A stretch of DNA of 64,000 nucleotides from positions 5,517,066-5,581,065 of the forward strand of contig NC_067136.1 in assembly GCF_021347895.1 (NCBI RefSeq). The letters run 5' to 3'. Under the pieces are notes generated by a model, which saw nothing but the letters and a program-made list of their open reading frames with translations, was not told the origin of the DNA and did not search any database. The position numbers and the translations under genes are program-made. Shown here piece after piece: positions 50,385-62,290 of the stretch. The number at the start of each line of letters is the position of its first letter. Position 1 is the stretch's first letter. The DNA is from Acanthochromis polyacanthus. Lineage: Eukaryota > Chordata > Actinopteri > Pomacentridae.

Positions 50385-53244
50385 GAGTGGCGACATGATG
50401 GGTCCAGGGGGCGCGCAAGATGGCGCTGCTGTGAACGGTCGGAGTTTTTCAGGGCTGAGGAAAAAACTCTGGACAAAACCTCACAAATGACAGCTAAAAT
50501 CCAGTAGAGTTGCTAAATGGATATTTAAATGTATATAGAACAAGACAACCCCTTCAGACTACACCGGACGACTTAAAACTTTGCCAGCAGCAAGACCGAG
50601 CCAGAAGCTAATGTTAGCCAAGATGCTAGCCCCGCTTCCAGCCATTGAGGAGACCGTTGTATCCACGGACATGGAGACTGAAAATGTGAGAGAAAAACGA
50701 CACCGGATCGCTACTCATTCGTATGCTTGTACCTCAAAAGACAACGGTGAGTGTGACTCTGGTCCAGAAACACCGATTAAGACTGGAGCATCCAAGAAGA
50801 AAGCTAAGCATAAAATGGAGAACAAAGCTCCGCTGTCGCTAAGTGAAGTGCAGGACAACATTATTCGCGCTCTCACCATAAAGACAGACGAAATAAACGG
50901 CACCCATGAACGAGATCAAAAAACTGGTGAATAAAAACACCATGGACATTGAGGACTTAAAGAGGTCTGTTGAGCATGGCTCTCTAGAAGTTGATGGTTT
51001 GAAAACAGAAATGCTATGCTGAAGAACAAATGCCAAACTCTGGAAAAGAAAATGGAGGAATTGGAAAAGAAAGTAAATGATGCTGACTCATACAGCAGAA
51101 GAATGAATTTGAAGATGTATGGCATTCCTGAAGGTCCAGGGGAAGACATTCGTTCCAAAGTCATGAATGTCCTCCTCGCTGTCCCTGCCAGACAAAAACA
51201 GAGTTGAAGCTGCAGTGGACGTGGTTCACCGACTTGGAAGACACAGAGATGTGAATGGCGGGAATACTGCAAGACCAAGGCCTGTCATAATAAGATTCTC
51301 CAACGGGATACAAAGGATGCAATCTGGAATGCAACAAAGAAAATGCCTACCTAAAAGCACACCACCTGTGGTTCAGCTGGATCTGACAGCTGCTGTCAAG
51401 GAGAGGAGAGAGCTTCTGTGGCCAAAAGTGGACAAAGGCAAGGAAGCAGAACAAAGTCTCCTACTTCGTGGGAGCTCGTGCTTTCGTGGATGGGAAAGAA
51501 ATTTTTCCTGACTGAATAAATTGGTAACTATTCAACTGGTCAGTTGGTTAGTAATATCTTTCAAGTGTGACTCAAGTTTCTTATGAGGAAAGTTTCAAAC
51601 TTTTGTACCAGAGATACGCTCGTGATTTATGCACTTTTTTCATTGTTTTGTTCTAAAAGTGTAGAAAGCAACTCAAAATTATTCCAAGTGAGAAGTCCAT
51701 TTTGGATTAGAATTCATTAATCCATGTCTATTTCATTGTTCTCTTTTAATGCCAGGGGTCTACGTAATATGTTGAAGAGGAAGTCAGTATTTTTGTATCG
51801 TACAAGCAAACGCCATGATTTTTACTTTGTTCAGGAAACACACTCAATGTTGAAGATGTCATGTTTTGGAGGAGCCAGTGGGAGTGAAGACATTTGGTTC
51901 TCACACGGAATAATAAGTCTGCAGGAGTAGCTGTTCTACTTGGTGAGTTCAAAGGCAAACTGTTAATTTTGAAAAAGATGAAGGTAGATGGATACTTTTG
52001 GTTGTAGAAATAGCAGATAAACATCTCATTCTAATTAATATTTATGCCAGCAACAACAAACAACAAAACTCTGCAATTTTCTTTGAAATTGAAACAAAAA
52101 TTAATCGATACCGACTTCAAATTTCCATTTGCTAAAACAATTTGGGGAGGTGATTTTAATACATCACTAAATGATGAAGTTTGACAGATTTCCACCTAAA
52201 TCTAGTACTCAAGCAATGACCTGCAAAATATATGCTTACGGCTTGATCTGTTAGACATCTGGAGAAAAATAATCCTGACCAAAAAATGTATACATGGAGT
52301 ATTCTACTTTCTCTCAAAATCTAGAATTGATTTCTGGTTAATTTCAGTGATATAGGTGAAAAGTTCAAACTGTTTCTAATTGACTCTTTTTGTTTTTTCT
52401 GACCACAAGCCATCTCCATAAAGATACATTTAAATAATGTTTGGTCAGGAAGATATCTAAAAATTACTGGAAATTTAACAAATGTTCTCTTAGAAGATAC
52501 AAATTTGTAAGAGAAACTAAAGATATTATCACACAAATTCTGGAGACAGGCATGTGTGAGAAAAGTGCATGTCTTAGCTGGGAACTAATGAAATATGAAA
52601 TAAGAAACTGGCCATTAGACATAAGCAAAGAACAGCTAAAAAGAAACAAAAGTCGGAGTTAGAAACTGTTACAAAATAATAAATCTCTCCAAACAGACCA
52701 TTATCTTCACAAGATATTGTAGAATTGTCTAAACTACAGATACAATTAGACAATATATGAATCCAAAGCAAAAGGTGCATTCATAAGATCAAGGCTTAGA
52801 TGGATGGAACACGGGGAAAAAATTCTAAATATTTCTTTAACTTGGAGAAGAGACGGAAAGAAATGTCCTCAATAAAACAGCTTACAATCAATAACAATAG
52901 AGGATCCAGCGATTATATCAAAATATTTAGTTGAATTCTATCAAAATCTTTATTCTTCCTCTAATCCATGCTTAATTGGAATTCAATCATTCCTAGATGC
53001 AATATCTCATAAAGTAAGGAAAATAGATGACCATTTTAAATCAGTTTGTGATAATCCATTTACTCTAACAGAAATTATAAATTGCATTGGAAACCTAAAG
53101 GACAATCGGGCTCCAGGAAATGACGGGTTGACCACCGAATTCTATAAGTTTTTTAGAGATCTTCTAGCACCATTTATACTTCTATTATTTAAAGAAGCCT
53201 TAAACAAGCAGGAACTACCTCCATCTCTTAAGCAAGGTGTTATA
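50385..53244 (+). mobile_element. L1/Tx1-like LINE, decayed, cut by an assembly gap
   Basis: The start region has ggcgcgcaagatggcgctgc, typical of L1-like 5' UTRs. ORF1 lies at about 50611-51511 with at least two frameshifts: MLAKMLAPLPAIEET, then a coiled coil LEKKMEELEKKVNDADSYSR, then LKMYGIPEGPGED and VVHRLGRHRDVNG. ORF2 starts at 51724 (MSISLFSFNARGLRNML, then FYFVQETHSM), with many breaks. The RT entry appears at about 53095-53244 (LKDNRAPGNDGLTTEFYKFF, ELPPSLKQGVI). The sequence then runs into the N-gap, so its 3' half is unknown. Confidence 0.85.
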
Positions 53245-53344
53245 NNNNNNNNNNNNNNNNNNNNNNNNNNNNNNNNNNNNNNNNNNNNNNNNNNNNNNNN
53301 NNNNNNNNNNNNNNNNNNNNNNNNNNNNNNNNNNNNNNNNNNNN
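53245..53344. other. Assembly gap (100 N)
   Basis: Exactly 100 N, the conventional size for a gap of unknown length. The catalytic half of the L1-like ORF2 and possibly more lie in it. Confidence 0.99.
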
Positions 53345-53506
53345 AACTGTAAATACCTTGTCTATTTTATCCATATTCCTTACATCTCTTTACTCACTAT
53401 TTTATTTTATTTTATCTGTATTTGCACCAAGAGCACCAGAGAAAATTCCCTGTAAGTGTAAAAACCTACTTGGCAATAAAACCGATTCTGATTCTAACAG
53501 TAGACA
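53345..53506 (+). mobile_element. LINE 3' tail (after the gap)
   Basis: It ends in the familiar aaacctacttggcaataaaac followed by cgattctgattct, a non-LTR 3' end. It may be the end of the element interrupted by the gap or of another LINE. Confidence 0.6.
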
Positions 53507-53659
53507 GCTGTTCATCCTTAGAGTTATCAGTGCTGCAGCAGCTCCCCCTGCTGGTCACCTTTAATCACTACAGCAGCCTCAGTGATCCACTGCTCAGGTC
53601 TGATCAATAATCAATCACACATAGAACCAGCTGTTATTAAACCTGCAGACCAGCTGATC

Positions 53660-54070
53660 ATCCGGACCCAGAACCAGAATAACTGACCTCAGACCTGACC
53701 AGAACCAGAACCACTGACCTCAGACCTGACCAGAACCAGAACTACTGGGCGGCATGGCTCAGTCGGTAGAGTGGCCGTCTTGTTCGATCCTCATCCATCG
53801 TACTCATGTCGAGGTGTCCCTGAGCAAGACGCCTAACCCTAACTGCTCCTGGTGGGTCGTGGTTAGCGCCTTGCATGGCAGCATCCGCCATCAGTGTGTG
53901 AATGTGTGTGTGAATGTGTGAATGTGACGTATCATGTAAAGCGCTTTGGATAAAAGCGCTATATAAATACAACCATTTAGCATTTAACTACTGACCTCAG
54001 ACCTACCAGAACCAGAACCACTGACCTCAGACCTGTCCAGAACCACTGAGTTCAGACCTACCAGAACCAA
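53660..54070. repeat. Tandem repeat, about 33-bp unit, split by a SINE
   Basis: Degenerate copies of actgacctcagacctgaccagaaccagaacc on both sides of the SINE at 53748-53985. Confidence 0.7.
53748..53985 (+). mobile_element. tRNA-derived SINE
   Basis: A 238-bp element with a pol III A box (tggctcagtcggtagag) and B box (gttcgatcc). The body is of the cgaggtgtccctgagcaag type, common in percomorph fishes, and the tail is aaagcgctttggataaaag and then gctatataaatac. It is flanked by a perfect 8-bp duplication aactactg (53740-53747 and 53986-53993). The duplication is intact, so the insertion is fairly young. Confidence 0.88.
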
Positions 54071-54354
54071 ACCACTCCAACAGCAGCAGGAGGAAGAAGT
54101 ACTTGCAATACAACATAAATACTGTCCCAGAACAAGTACTGCATGTAATGACTGAATCTCAAAGGTCAGAGAGAACCAGAGGACCAGAGGAGGAGCTGAT
54201 GATCACAGTACTGCTGAGTAGTAGTACCTTCAGGAAGGACTGGGGACATGTGTCAGTATTTAACGTGTGTATTAGTATGTGTCTGTTAGTATTTAACGTT
54301 TGTATTAGTGTGTATTAGTATGTGTGTGTTAGTATTTGAAGAGTGTGTAGTTAC

Positions 54355-57300
54355 CGAGGCGACGGTTCCGATCTGTCGGATGTTCTGCTCGTAGCTCAGA
54401 GAGCTGGCCGGTCTGGTCGGGGTTCTCCTGCTGTACCAGAAGGTGTAGTTGTACTGGAGGGGGTGTTCTCCTGCTGCTGGACACACCGTCTGTAGTAACA
54501 CACAGTAACACAACCTGTTATACACACAGTAACACAACCTGTTATAGACACAGTAACACAACCTGTTATAGACAGTAACACAACCTGTTATACACACAGT
54601 AACACAACCTGTTATACACACAGCAACACAACCTGTTATACACACAGCAACACAACCTGTTATACACAGCAACACAACCTGTTATACACAGCAACACAAC
54701 CTGTTATAGACAGCAACACAACCTGTTATACACAGCAACACAACCTGTTATACACAGCAACACAACCTGTTATACACACAGTAACACAACCTGTTATACA
54801 CAGCAACACAACCTGTTATACACACAGTAACACAACCTGTTATACACACAGTAACACAACCTGTTATACACACAGCAACACAACCTGTTATACACACAGC
54901 TACACAACCTGTTATACACACAGCAACACAACCTGTTATACACACAGTAACACAACCTGTTATACACAGCAACACAACCTGTTATACACACAGTAACACA
55001 ACCTGTTATACACACAGTAACACAACCTGTTATACACACAGTAACACAACCTGTTATACACACAGTAACACAACCTGTTATACACACAGCAACACAACCT
55101 GTTATACACACAGTAACACAACCTGTTATACACACAGTAACACAACCTGTTATACACAGCAACACAACCTGTTATACACAGCAACACAACCTGTATACAC
55201 ACAGTAACACAACCTGTTATACACACAGTAACACAACCTGTTATACACACAGCTACACAACCTGTTATACACACAGTAACACAACCTGTTATACACACAG
55301 TAACACAACCTGTTATACACACAGCAACACAACCTGTTATACACACAGTAACACAACCTGTTATACACACAGTAACACAACCTGTTATACACACAGTAAC
55401 ACAACCTGTTATACACACAGTAACACAACCTGTTATACACACAGTAACACAACCTGTTATACACAGCAACACAACCTGTTATACACACAGTAACACAACC
55501 TGTTATACCACACAGTAACACAACCTGTTATACACACAGCAACACAACCTGTTATACACACAGTAACACAACCTGTTATACACAGCAACACAACCTGTTA
55601 TACACACAGTAACACAACCTGTTATACACACAGTAACACAACCTGTTATACACACAGTAACACAACCTGTTATACACACAGCAACACAACCTGTTATACA
55701 CACAGTAACACAACCTGTTATACACACAGTAACACAACCTGTTATACACACAGTAACACAACCTGTTATACACAGCAACACAACCTGTTATACACACAGT
55801 AACACAACCTGTTATACACACAGTAACACAACCTGTTATACACACAGTAACACAACCTGTTATACACACAGTAACACAACCTGTTATACACAGCAACACA
55901 ACCTGTTATACACACAGTAACACAACCTGTTATACACACAGTAACACAACCTGTTATACACACAGTAACACAACCTGTTATACACACAGTAACACAACCT
56001 GTTATACACACAGTAACACAACCTGTTATACACACAGTAACACAACCTGTTATACACACAGTAACACAACCTGTTATACACAGCAACACAACCTGTTATA
56101 CACACAGTAACACAACCTGTTATACACAGCAACACAACCTGTTATACACACAGTAACACAACCTGTTATACACAGTAACACAACCTGTTATACACACAGT
56201 AACACAACCTGTTATACACACAGTAACACAACCTGTTATACACACAGTAACACACTCTGTCATCATTGTACACAGTAAACTAGTCTAAAGTACTAGTACA
56301 CAGCAGTGCTGCTGAACAGTCTGACCTTGCGTCGGTTGTTGTTGTTGTTGTTGTTGGTGCCGTCGCTGTTGTCATGGTGACAGTCCGCGTCCTCCTGGTC
56401 CTCCTCGTCTCTAGGACTAAAACACACCAGAACCCGGTCAGTTTACGGATCAATGAATGAGAGTCACACACTCATCAATCCATCAATCCATCAATCAATC
56501 AATAATCAGTCTCTGAAACCAGGTCCTCAGATCTACCAGCTGGTCTTCACTGATTCTTTGTATTTCATCTCATTTTCTGTTTTAACTCAGTTTGTTTATT
56601 TAATATTGCTTGTAATTGCATTTCCTTATTAATATCTAATTAATAAAGGTTTGACTATAAAGGTTATTTAATCTGTGAAACATCGACATGTTTCTGCATT
56701 AATATTAATAATAATATGTAAAGAAATTATCCTGTTTAAGCCAGGCGTAAACTAACCGTGACGTCACCCGTTGGTTTCAATGCCGAGAAAATGAAGCCTG
56801 GATTTTGCTACTTCCTGGTCGCCGTTTTGGATTTTTTTGGAGCCAGTGACGTAAAAAGCGTCATCAAACAGACTGGACCGGAGAGCAACTTGGGGCAGGA
56901 TTGGCTGAGGACTCTCTTATCCCGCCCACATTTTACCGCAGAGGCTTCTGTTGCTGTCTATCAAGTATAGCCACGCCCCCTGGCTCCGCCAACTTCAACG
57001 ATTTATTTAAAATTCAGTATTGATTTATTTTAAGATCGGCCACCTGATCTCTCATTTTGACCATGAAAACTAACGGGAAAAAAATCCTGAGCTGTAGAAC
57101 ATCAGTCTATCTAATTTTATTTTTTCCAAAAATGAATTGGGGTCTATGGAGAAAAAGCTTTTTGGAGCCAACCCTAGAGGACGGCGTGATATTGCAAGTT
57201 TTTGACACTTCCGGGTTGGCTTCAATTCTGGAGCCAGATGCTATGTCCACTATATATACAGTCTATGGTTTAACCCAGGTTTGATGTTATTATTATCATT

Positions 57301-57743
57301 ATTAATAATAATATAAAACAACTCCTCCTGTTTAACCGGAGTTTTACATCATCATTATTATTATTATTAATTATTATCATTAATGATATGTAAATAAATC
57401 CTCATATTTGAACTAGGTTCATTATTACTATTGATATTATTATTGTTGTTGTTACTGAGCAGCAGCTTTAATTCACACAAACAGAAATAACCCTCATCTA
57501 AACGTCTAGTTTCTCTGAAACAGCAGGTTAAAACTCTGTCGATGAGAAGTAACGCAGTGTTTTCCAGGTAATCAGATTACTGCGGGTCAGAGCCCTGTTA
57601 ACCAGTAACTTTATCAATAAAGTTTAAATGAATAAAAGTGGAGGCTAGCTGCTAGCCGTTAGCTGTCAGCGCCCCGGTGTGTTCCGGTGGATTTCCGGTT
57701 ATTTCCCGCTTCACCGGGAGTCTCACCGCTCCAGTTGGTTCAT
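54355..57743 (-). CDS. eif4e2: eIF4E homologous protein (4EHP/eIF4E2 type), first three coding exons
   Basis: Cap-binding translation repressor of the eIF4E2 (4EHP) class, which works with GIGYF proteins in the cytoplasm. Minus-strand exons: 57727-57743 (MNQLE plus two bases), 56326-56416 and 54355-54489. They sum to 243 nt in frame, with GT-AG borders. Exon 2 encodes an acidic stretch and a run of seven Asn before RRK. Exon 3 holds EHPLQYNYTFWYSRRTP and SYEQNIRQIGTVAS, diagnostic of 4EHP rather than eIF4E1 or 4E3. The exons that should follow (starting VEQFW in the family) were not found to the left. They may lie in the 100-N gap or beyond, or the locus may be mis-joined. The N-terminus is shorter than in human EIF4E2, so a fish-specific paralog is possible. 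Confidence 0.9.
54498..56256. repeat. Minisatellite, 24/22-bp unit, in eif4e2 intron 2
   Basis: About 75 copies of cagtaacacaacctgttatacaca or the 22-bp form with one CA less; a C or T at one site (cagcaac or cagtaac) and occasional cagctac give variants. On the minus, transcribed strand every unit has ataacaggttgtg, a CAG|GT word. The array stops only about 9 bp before the exon 3 acceptor at 54489-54490. Confidence 0.95.
56480..56745. other. eif4e2 intron 1, AT-rich
   Basis: A short (AATC)-type repeat lies near 56478-56502; otherwise nothing recognisable. Confidence 0.5.
56746..57272. mobile_element. MITE-like repeat in eif4e2 intron 1
   Basis: The interval ends cactatatatacagtctatgg, a terminus typical of abundant fish MITEs, and contains ttttggagccaaccctagagg and cttccgggttggcttcaat. 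The left border near 56746 (cgtgacgtcacccg) is uncertain, and no target duplication was identified. Confidence 0.5.
57273..57726. other. eif4e2 intron 1, start
   Basis: (TTA)n/(AAT)n-rich sequence at 57285-57460, then ordinary sequence up to the donor at 57725-57726 (minus). Confidence 0.5.
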
Positions 57744-57950
57744 GTCTCCTCCGTCACACCGGCTCCTCTGGATTTCTGCTGTTCTTCTCCGTATTTCGGG
57801 TTTTCTGGCTCCGTTTTATTCCTTCTGATTCCACTCCGAGGCTCACCACGGCGGCTAACGGCTAACGGCACTGCGCATGTGCGGGAGCAGCGGACGGGAG
57901 GTGAGAAGGGACAAAGCATTTCTTTGTTCGCATACGGCAAATATAGGGTC
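57744..57950 (-). promoter_or_regulatory. eif4e2: eif4e2 5' UTR and likely CpG-rich promoter
   Basis: CpG-rich sequence upstream of the minus-strand start codon at 57741-57743, with tgcgcatgtgcgg (NRF1-like) at about 57872-57884. It lacks a TATA box, as expected for a housekeeping gene. The exact start site is not determinable. Confidence 0.5.
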
Positions 57951-58450
57951 AGTAGTACATAGTGTACATGAGTACTGCACAGTAAATATACATTCTGTAG
58001 TACTCAGTATATATTAATACTACACAGTACATATATGCAATCAGTAGTAGTCAGTATACACGAATACTACACAGTAGGTATACAATGAAAGTGTGTTTTC
58101 AGTATTTATCTGCCTCATTAACAGCCAATAAAATCAGTATTTTTCCTCTGAGGTTCTGCTGTTAACATTATAATGTCGCTGATTAACATAACTGATAACT
58201 AATAGAGCAAATATGTAATATATTATACATAAAAAGAAAACAAACAGTAAATTCTAACATCTTTTGTTATTGTAACAGAGCAAATGTAAATAAAAACAAT
58301 AATGTGAGTATGTTATTCTGTTATAATACATTATATTATTGTAAGTATTTTATGTTATTGTAAACAGTTATATTATTTATTACATTTTGTTCTAAATATA
58401 ACAGAAGCTGTTTAATGTTCTGTTATACTCTGCTGGTTCTATTATGGTGT
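57951..58450. other. AT-rich intergenic sequence
   Basis: Contains repeated agtacatagtgtac-like words at 57945-58085; no gene. Confidence 0.5.
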
Positions 58451-58454
58451 TTAA

Positions 58455-58976
58455 CCCTCCTGTTGTCTTCATTTACAGGCACCAAAAAATATTGTTTCCT
58501 TCGTCGATAAAAATCCAAAAAATCAGCAAAAAAAATTCCCCAAATTTCTGAAAATTTGCAAAACCTTCACGAAGAAAATTCCAATAATTCCTTAAAAGTT
58601 TCCCTTAAAAATGTTTATTTTAAAAAATTCTTCAAATTTGGCAAGAAAATTCTTGTAAATATTTTCAATAAATGAGTAAAAATCTTCCAAAAAATCATAA
58701 AATATATGAAGTGATTACACATATGTCAGTAAAACTCCTGATATTTTCTTTAAGAACATTCACATAAAAATTAACCAAAATCCAGGGATTTTTATGTGAA
58801 TGTTTTGAAAGAAACATCTTTAATATTTCTTTTTTTTTCACCTAAAAATGTTTAAAAAAAATCCCAAAAATGTTGAAAATGTGGACATCAGAAGTTTCTC
58901 TGTGAAAATATGTATTTTCTCCACATTTTCAAACTTTAAGAAGGGTCAATTCTGACCTGCAGGACGACACGAAGGA
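58455..58976. mobile_element. TTAA-type MITE
   Basis: It starts TTAA|CCCTCCTGTTGTCTTC (TTAA at 58451-58454) and ends with the imperfect inverse, gacctgcaggacgacacgaagg. This end pair is well known from fish genomes as a piggyBac-like MITE. The interior is A-rich with AAAAATTC words and no ORF. The right TTAA is degenerate. Confidence 0.7.
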
Positions 58977-59382
58977 TAAGGTGATTAATAGGAATCATTT
59001 TAAACACTGGAACACTTCCTGTTACTGTCGGCTTTCATCCACCAGATGGGGCCACACTGCCGCTGTCTGACCGTGTACCTGCAGGTTGCAGTGTTCCAGT
59101 GTTCCACCTGTCCTGGACTCATCGGCTGCATCCCAAACCGCCCCCTACACACTATCCCTACACACTACCCCTCCGTTTGCGCGTTCCCGTGGAGGGTCCT
59201 CCATATTAAGGGCCGTCCCAAACCGAGTAGTGCGGAGGGAGAGTGGACTGTTCAGCCCTTAAATAGCGAGTCTGCATCCATGCTCACTCTGGACAACTTT
59301 TTCGGGAAGTACAATGTTGAAATGGAGGAGGAAGCAACATATTGATGTAAGTTCCACATGCGTCCATTATTTCTCCCACGCC

Positions 59383-60272
59383 CAGGGCCGGCTCTCCCTA
59401 TACGCGAATTAAGCGGCTGCTTAGGGCCCCACTGCCACTAGGGGGCCCCCGAATTGACTGTGTCTGATGGTCTGACCCACAGACTGCCATCTAACATTAC
59501 TTGCTTCGGACTGACCTGGCAACCACCCAACACACGTTGTAAGTTCAGTGTCGCTGATTGGGCGGCAGCTGCAGCCCCAGACATGTGTCAAAATATTTGG
59601 TTGGTTGATCAAAAACTGGCATCAAGGAGGATGTTTAGAAGAAGAACAGAAAAAAAACAAGATGAAGCTAGTTTATCCTTCAGGTGTGGAAAAAAGGAAA
59701 AAGAGGAAGGAGGACGAACAAAAGAGAGATACGCAAGGTAATTTTTGAAAACATCAGTTGATTGTTTTGTGGATACTATGATCGTGAGTCTCATTTTTAA
59801 ATGCACTTGTCCTTGATATATTCAGCTCAGCTGACGGTGACCAAATCGTTGTTGCTAATGCTAGCGCTGTTTAGCTAGCGGCGCGGTCAATTTCTAGGTA
59901 CAGACAGCTTCTATATTGATGTGTTTTCTTGTATTATAGATTAAGATTAAGCTCGGTTCCTGCAGCTTTCACATTGTTTGTAGGATGAAGTAGAACAATA
60001 TACTCACCCAGAAGGCTTTCCTGATCCAAACAGTGCTTCAGGAGACCATGATGAAATATTGGGGAAACTAATGAGTTTTTGGACGATTAATGCAGTTTTA
60101 GAAGTGGCACTATACATGCCATCCGAGCTCCTCGACTTTGGAGCGACCTGCCAGGGGAGATAAGGCGTACGGAGTCTGCTGCTTCTTTTAAGTCACTTTT
60201 AAAAACATACTTTGACAGAACTGCTTTTATGTGATTTTTTAAGTCTTTTTAGTCTTCTATTTTATCTTCCTA

Positions 60273-60303
<31 letters not shown>

Positions 60304-60534
60304 AGGAGTTCAATAGTAACAAAGTTGCAGTAGAAATGTGGCAAATCTGTAAGCTTTACTTTGTCTACGCAGCAAAATTACTGTGTCCCAGCAAATTAAA
60401 ATCAAATACAAACAAAATGTGTAAGGTTTTCCATACAGTTGCTGGTTTGCGATGGCAATACTCTACTAACCACCGCAAGGCAGGGCCACAAAGTGATCCT
60501 GCTTAGGGCCCCCTGATGTCCAGAGCCAGCTCTG
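59383..60534. mobile_element. hAT element with a relic first exon
   Basis: 1152 bp, from CAGGGCCGGCTCT to AGAGCCAGCTCTG, with a perfect 8-bp duplication cccacgcc (59375-59382 and 60535-60542). Inside, a plus-strand stretch at 59660-59740 (MKLVYPSGVEKRKKRKE then DEQKRDTQG) resembles the N-terminus of TTF-type hAT transposases and ends at a donor-like aaggtaa. The rest of the transposase is lost. An L2 fragment and an (AT)n tract lie in the right half. Confidence 0.9.
60085..60240 (+). mobile_element. L2-type LINE C-terminal fragment
   Basis: Plus-strand words RLWSDLPGEIRRTESAAS and FKSLLKTYFDRTAF match the end of fish L2-type ORF2. It is followed by an (AT)n tract at 60276-60298 inside the hAT element. 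Confidence 0.7.
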
Positions 60535-61849
60535 CCCACGCCTTTTTCACACTGACAGAACATCACAAAAAGAGTGGTGAAAAAAGATAAATCAAAAGAA
60601 ACAAATCTTCTTCTCTGCTGACGTTTGATTTAATTGTGCACCCCCTGACACCTTAAAATTTGAACACAACTGACAGAATTCATTTATTCATTCATTTGTT
60701 GGATTTGAAATGCCAGATAATAGGATTGGAAAACATGTGGGATGACTTCAAATTATTTGAAGCAGAATGTAGCCCCTACATCATTGCCTGCAACCTGTGC
60801 CACAGCGCTACAGCCATGACAGTAGGCGTCTTTGTGTTACCATGGCGATGACGTCTTCCGTTTTCTGGTGAGGCGACAGGGCGTCCCATTCCTGACCATC
60901 GTATTTATACCCTCCCCCTTCAATAATAGGTGCCCTCCACAGCTGTGAGTGTGACTTCTTTTGGAGTGACACTCGGTAGTGGAGGGGGGGGGGGGGTGTA
61001 GGGGGGGCGGTTTGGGATTCAGCCATCTTTAACACCTTCTGTGTCTCATCCAGGGTTAGGGTTCCTCCCCAGCAGGCGGCGCTGTCCTGAAGAACCTTCA
61101 AGCAGACCAAACACAGAGCAGCTGTCCAGCCTTTATTTCCATGACAACACTCACAGACCAACAGGTGCTGCTACACCTGCAGCGTGACTCCGCCCCCACA
61201 GCGGGAGGATTGGTTCAAACAATCAATAGTTATCAGAAATCAATAGTCAACATGAAGAAAGTGATCAGACTGTAAATACACCGATCAATCATCAATAGTT
61301 ATCAGAAATCAATAGTCAACATGAAGAAAGTGATCAAGCTGTAAATACACTGATCAATCATCAATAGTTATCAGGCTGTAAAAACACCGATTGATCCTCA
61401 ATACTTGCCAGAAATCAATAATGATCAGTAATCAATAGTGATCAGGCTGTAAAGACACCGATCAATCATCAATACATCAGTTCAGCAAACAATCAATAAC
61501 ACCGATCACAGCAAAACACAGTCACTATGGCAACCAGCATGGTCATAATGTCATGAACCATTGAATGATCAGCATGCAGCAGGGGGCGGGTCTGTGCCGC
61601 CTGACCGGTAGTCATGGTTACTGACAGGTGTGGGCGGGGCTTAGCCTGACTACCTGAGCAGGAACAAACACACTTTCACATTAAAACTGGGCGTCATCAC
61701 CCTGTCAGTGTCTCGCCCTGCCCATTGAGAATAGCAGCCAATGAGGCAGGAGGGGCGGGGCTTCTACTGATGCTACACTATGCTAACTAACGCTACCCAG
61801 AATTCCTTGTTCCAGTGCAGCAGCTGAGCTCAGTATTAACTATGGAGCC

Positions 61850-62290
61850 GCAGCCCAGCTAATAGGCTAATGGTGCTAACTAACTTAGCATAGTGACTGA
61901 GCAAACAGGCTAATAGTGGTAACTAGCTTAGCGTTGTGCATTAGACACAGTGACTGAGCTAACAGGCTAACAGTGCTAACTAGCTTAGCATAGTGTATTA
62001 GACACAGTGACTGAGCTAACAGGCTAACGGTGCCTACTAGCTTAGCATAGTGCATTAGACACATTGGCTCAGCTACCAGACTAACACTGCCAATTAGCTT
62101 AGCATTAGACACAGTGACTGCGCTACCAGGCTAACAGTGCTGACTAGCTTAGCATAGTGCATTGGACACATTGGCTCAGCGACCAGACTAACACTGCTAA
62201 TTAGCTGAGCATTAGACACAGTGACGGAGCTAACAGACTAACAGTGCTAATTAGCTTAGCATTGGACCCAGTGACTGAGCGAGCAGCTGA
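61850..62290. repeat. Tandem repeat, about 57-bp unit
   Basis: About seven degenerate copies of a unit with gctaacaggctaacagtg and cattagacacagtgactgag. Confidence 0.85.

Larger units (their letters stand above)
59124..61024. mobile_element. TIR element (Harbinger-like?) hosting a hAT insertion
   Basis: The left end ggctgcatcccaaaccgccc (59124) is matched inverted by gggcggtttgggattcagcc at the right (to 61024). Both ends are followed inward by CCCCTACAC/GTGTAGGGG. A 3-bp direct repeat atc flanks (59121-59123 and 61025-61027), which fits the 3-bp duplication of PIF/Harbinger elements but is weak. About 750 bp remain once the hAT insertion is removed. A short open piece, LTLDNFFGKYNVEMEEE, at 59280-59345 may be a gene remnant. 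Confidence 0.65.

Noticed and set aside
54286..56135. Many Cys/Val/Thr-rich minus-strand ORFs (CVTVCITG type)
   Set aside because: Products of the 24-bp intronic minisatellite, not genes.
54498..56256. CRISPR-like regular array
   Set aside because: A pure tandem repeat without spacers in a vertebrate intron; not CRISPR.
60808..61161. 117-codon minus-strand ORF
   Set aside because: Spans the right end of a TIR element and a G-run; composition and position argue against a gene.
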